This document shows positions 29,661 through 29,852 of a stretch of 29,852 bases of DNA, piece by piece (the first letter of the stretch is position 1; every line of letters begins with the position of its first letter). The DNA is from Actinomycetes bacterium (GTDB lineage Bacteria; Actinomycetota; Actinomycetes; Actinomycetales; Microbacteriaceae). The position numbers and the translations under genes are program-made. Location of the stretch: assembly GCA_023428065.1 (NCBI GenBank), contig JAEYZI010000091.1, positions 1 to 29,852 of the forward strand, written 5' to 3'. The notes under the pieces are model-generated. The model saw nothing but the letters and a program-made list of their open reading frames with translations. It was not told the origin of the DNA and did no database searches.

Positions 29661-29851
29661 GTCGTGCTCCTCTCGGAATCGGATGATGTGTCGACGGCGG
29701 GCTCCACGACTGAACCGGGGTGCGGAACCTCCACGAGGCGCTCCAGGAGGCCGCACGGGTCGAACGCCGCCCACGCCGCCCACGCCGCCGCCTCCGCCGC
29801 ATCCGCCGCCGCCGCCGCCTCCGCCGCCTCCGCCGCCGCCCACGCCGCATC
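29657..29851 (-). CDS. C-terminal end of an alanine/tryptophan-repeat phage protein (partial)
   Basis: The last 64 codons of a gene that begins beyond the right edge. The visible part starts with a repeat of Ala with Trp, Glu and Asp (AAWAAAEAAEAAAAADAAEA), then a short tail FDPCGLLERLVEVP and a polar end. Long helical proteins of this Ala/Trp type are seen in actinophage early regions, with unknown function. The stop TGA (29657-29659) overlaps the next start. An alternative glycine-rich frame across the same DNA is a composition artefact. Confidence 0.65.
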   Translation of the reverse strand, partial: DAAWAAAEAAEAAAAADAAEAAAWAAWAAFDPCGLLERLVEVPHPGSVVEPAVDTSSDSERSTT

Positions 29852-29852
29852 C

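Larger units (their letters stand above)
14576..29852. mobile_element. Prophage (siphovirus-like), left portion; right end outside window
   Basis: From the tRNA-fragment attL to the window edge the genes form a complete phage programme: integrase, lysis, tail, head, packaging, replication and small early genes. All but two genes are on the minus strand with start-stop overlaps. The structural block is intact and no frame is broken, so the element looks potentially active. No immunity repressor, excision factor or attR is in view; these are expected to the right. At least 15.3 kb belongs to the element. Confidence 0.92.

Noticed and set aside
29661..29852. A glycine-rich protein or CRISPR-like array at the right edge
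   Set aside because: The GCC/TCC pattern is the reverse of an Ala/Trp/Glu coding repeat with a proper stop; there are no spacers or regular repeats.

Overview
The window comes from a high-GC actinobacterial chromosome. Codon use is strongly G/C-ending, starts are often GTG, and genes are packed with ATGA or GTGA overlaps. The gene families fit Microbacteriaceae or a close relative; this assignment is inferred from style, because there is no rRNA here. Positions 1 to about 14.57 kb are host chromosome. From about 14.58 kb to the right edge lies the left part of an integrated siphovirus-like prophage, whose right end is outside the window.

Host part. (1) 1-3.0 kb: a TetR repressor and an MMPL-family exporter (cut by the left edge) form a minus-strand operon, with two perfect 14-bp palindromes just upstream as the likely operator. 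(2) 3.1-3.8 kb: two overlapping small membrane-protein genes. (3) 3.8-10.6 kb: an amine-utilisation locus. A glutamine-synthetase-like gamma-glutamyl-amine ligase, a gamma-glutamyl hydrolase, an aldehyde dehydrogenase, an SDR and a FadR-type regulator are transcribed leftwards. An APC permease resembling ethanolamine permeases diverges to the right. The parts suit import of an amine (an amino-alcohol such as ethanolamine is my preferred guess), gamma-glutamylation, two oxidation steps and release of glutamate. Two TTACACCC-AGGT elements sit in the shared divergent promoter. (4) 10.6-14.5 kb: a berberine-bridge-type FAD oxidase with its own inverted repeat, a fold-type III PLP enzyme (D-threonine aldolase/D-serine dehydratase-like), a YitT-type membrane protein and a divergent Lrp/AsnC regulator.

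Prophage part. attL is the 3' half of a tRNA gene (probably tRNA-Lys) on the minus strand, followed by a tyrosine integrase. Nearly everything else runs leftwards. Read in transcription order from the right edge it is: small early genes, a compact adenine methyltransferase, an HTH protein, an HTH_36-type replication protein with an iteron-like origin inside it, HNH endonuclease, large terminase, portal, a protease-capsid fusion with a strong internal ribosome binding site, head-tail connectors, tail tube, a very short tape measure, tail tip, an S74-type tail fibre, M15 endolysin and two holin-like membrane proteins. The compact structural block resembles the tiny-genome actinobacterial siphophages, but here it carries an integrase.

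The most rewarding points are the nested capsid start inside the protease-capsid gene, the candidate intragenic phage origin, the repeated gene junctions in the early region, the homopolymer tract in the terminase N-terminus, and the gamma-glutamylation cluster. No CRISPR array, complete tRNA, rRNA, transposase or recognisable anti-phage defence system is visible. No stretch above 300 bases lacks a gene; the largest gap is the attL region (14512-14669).
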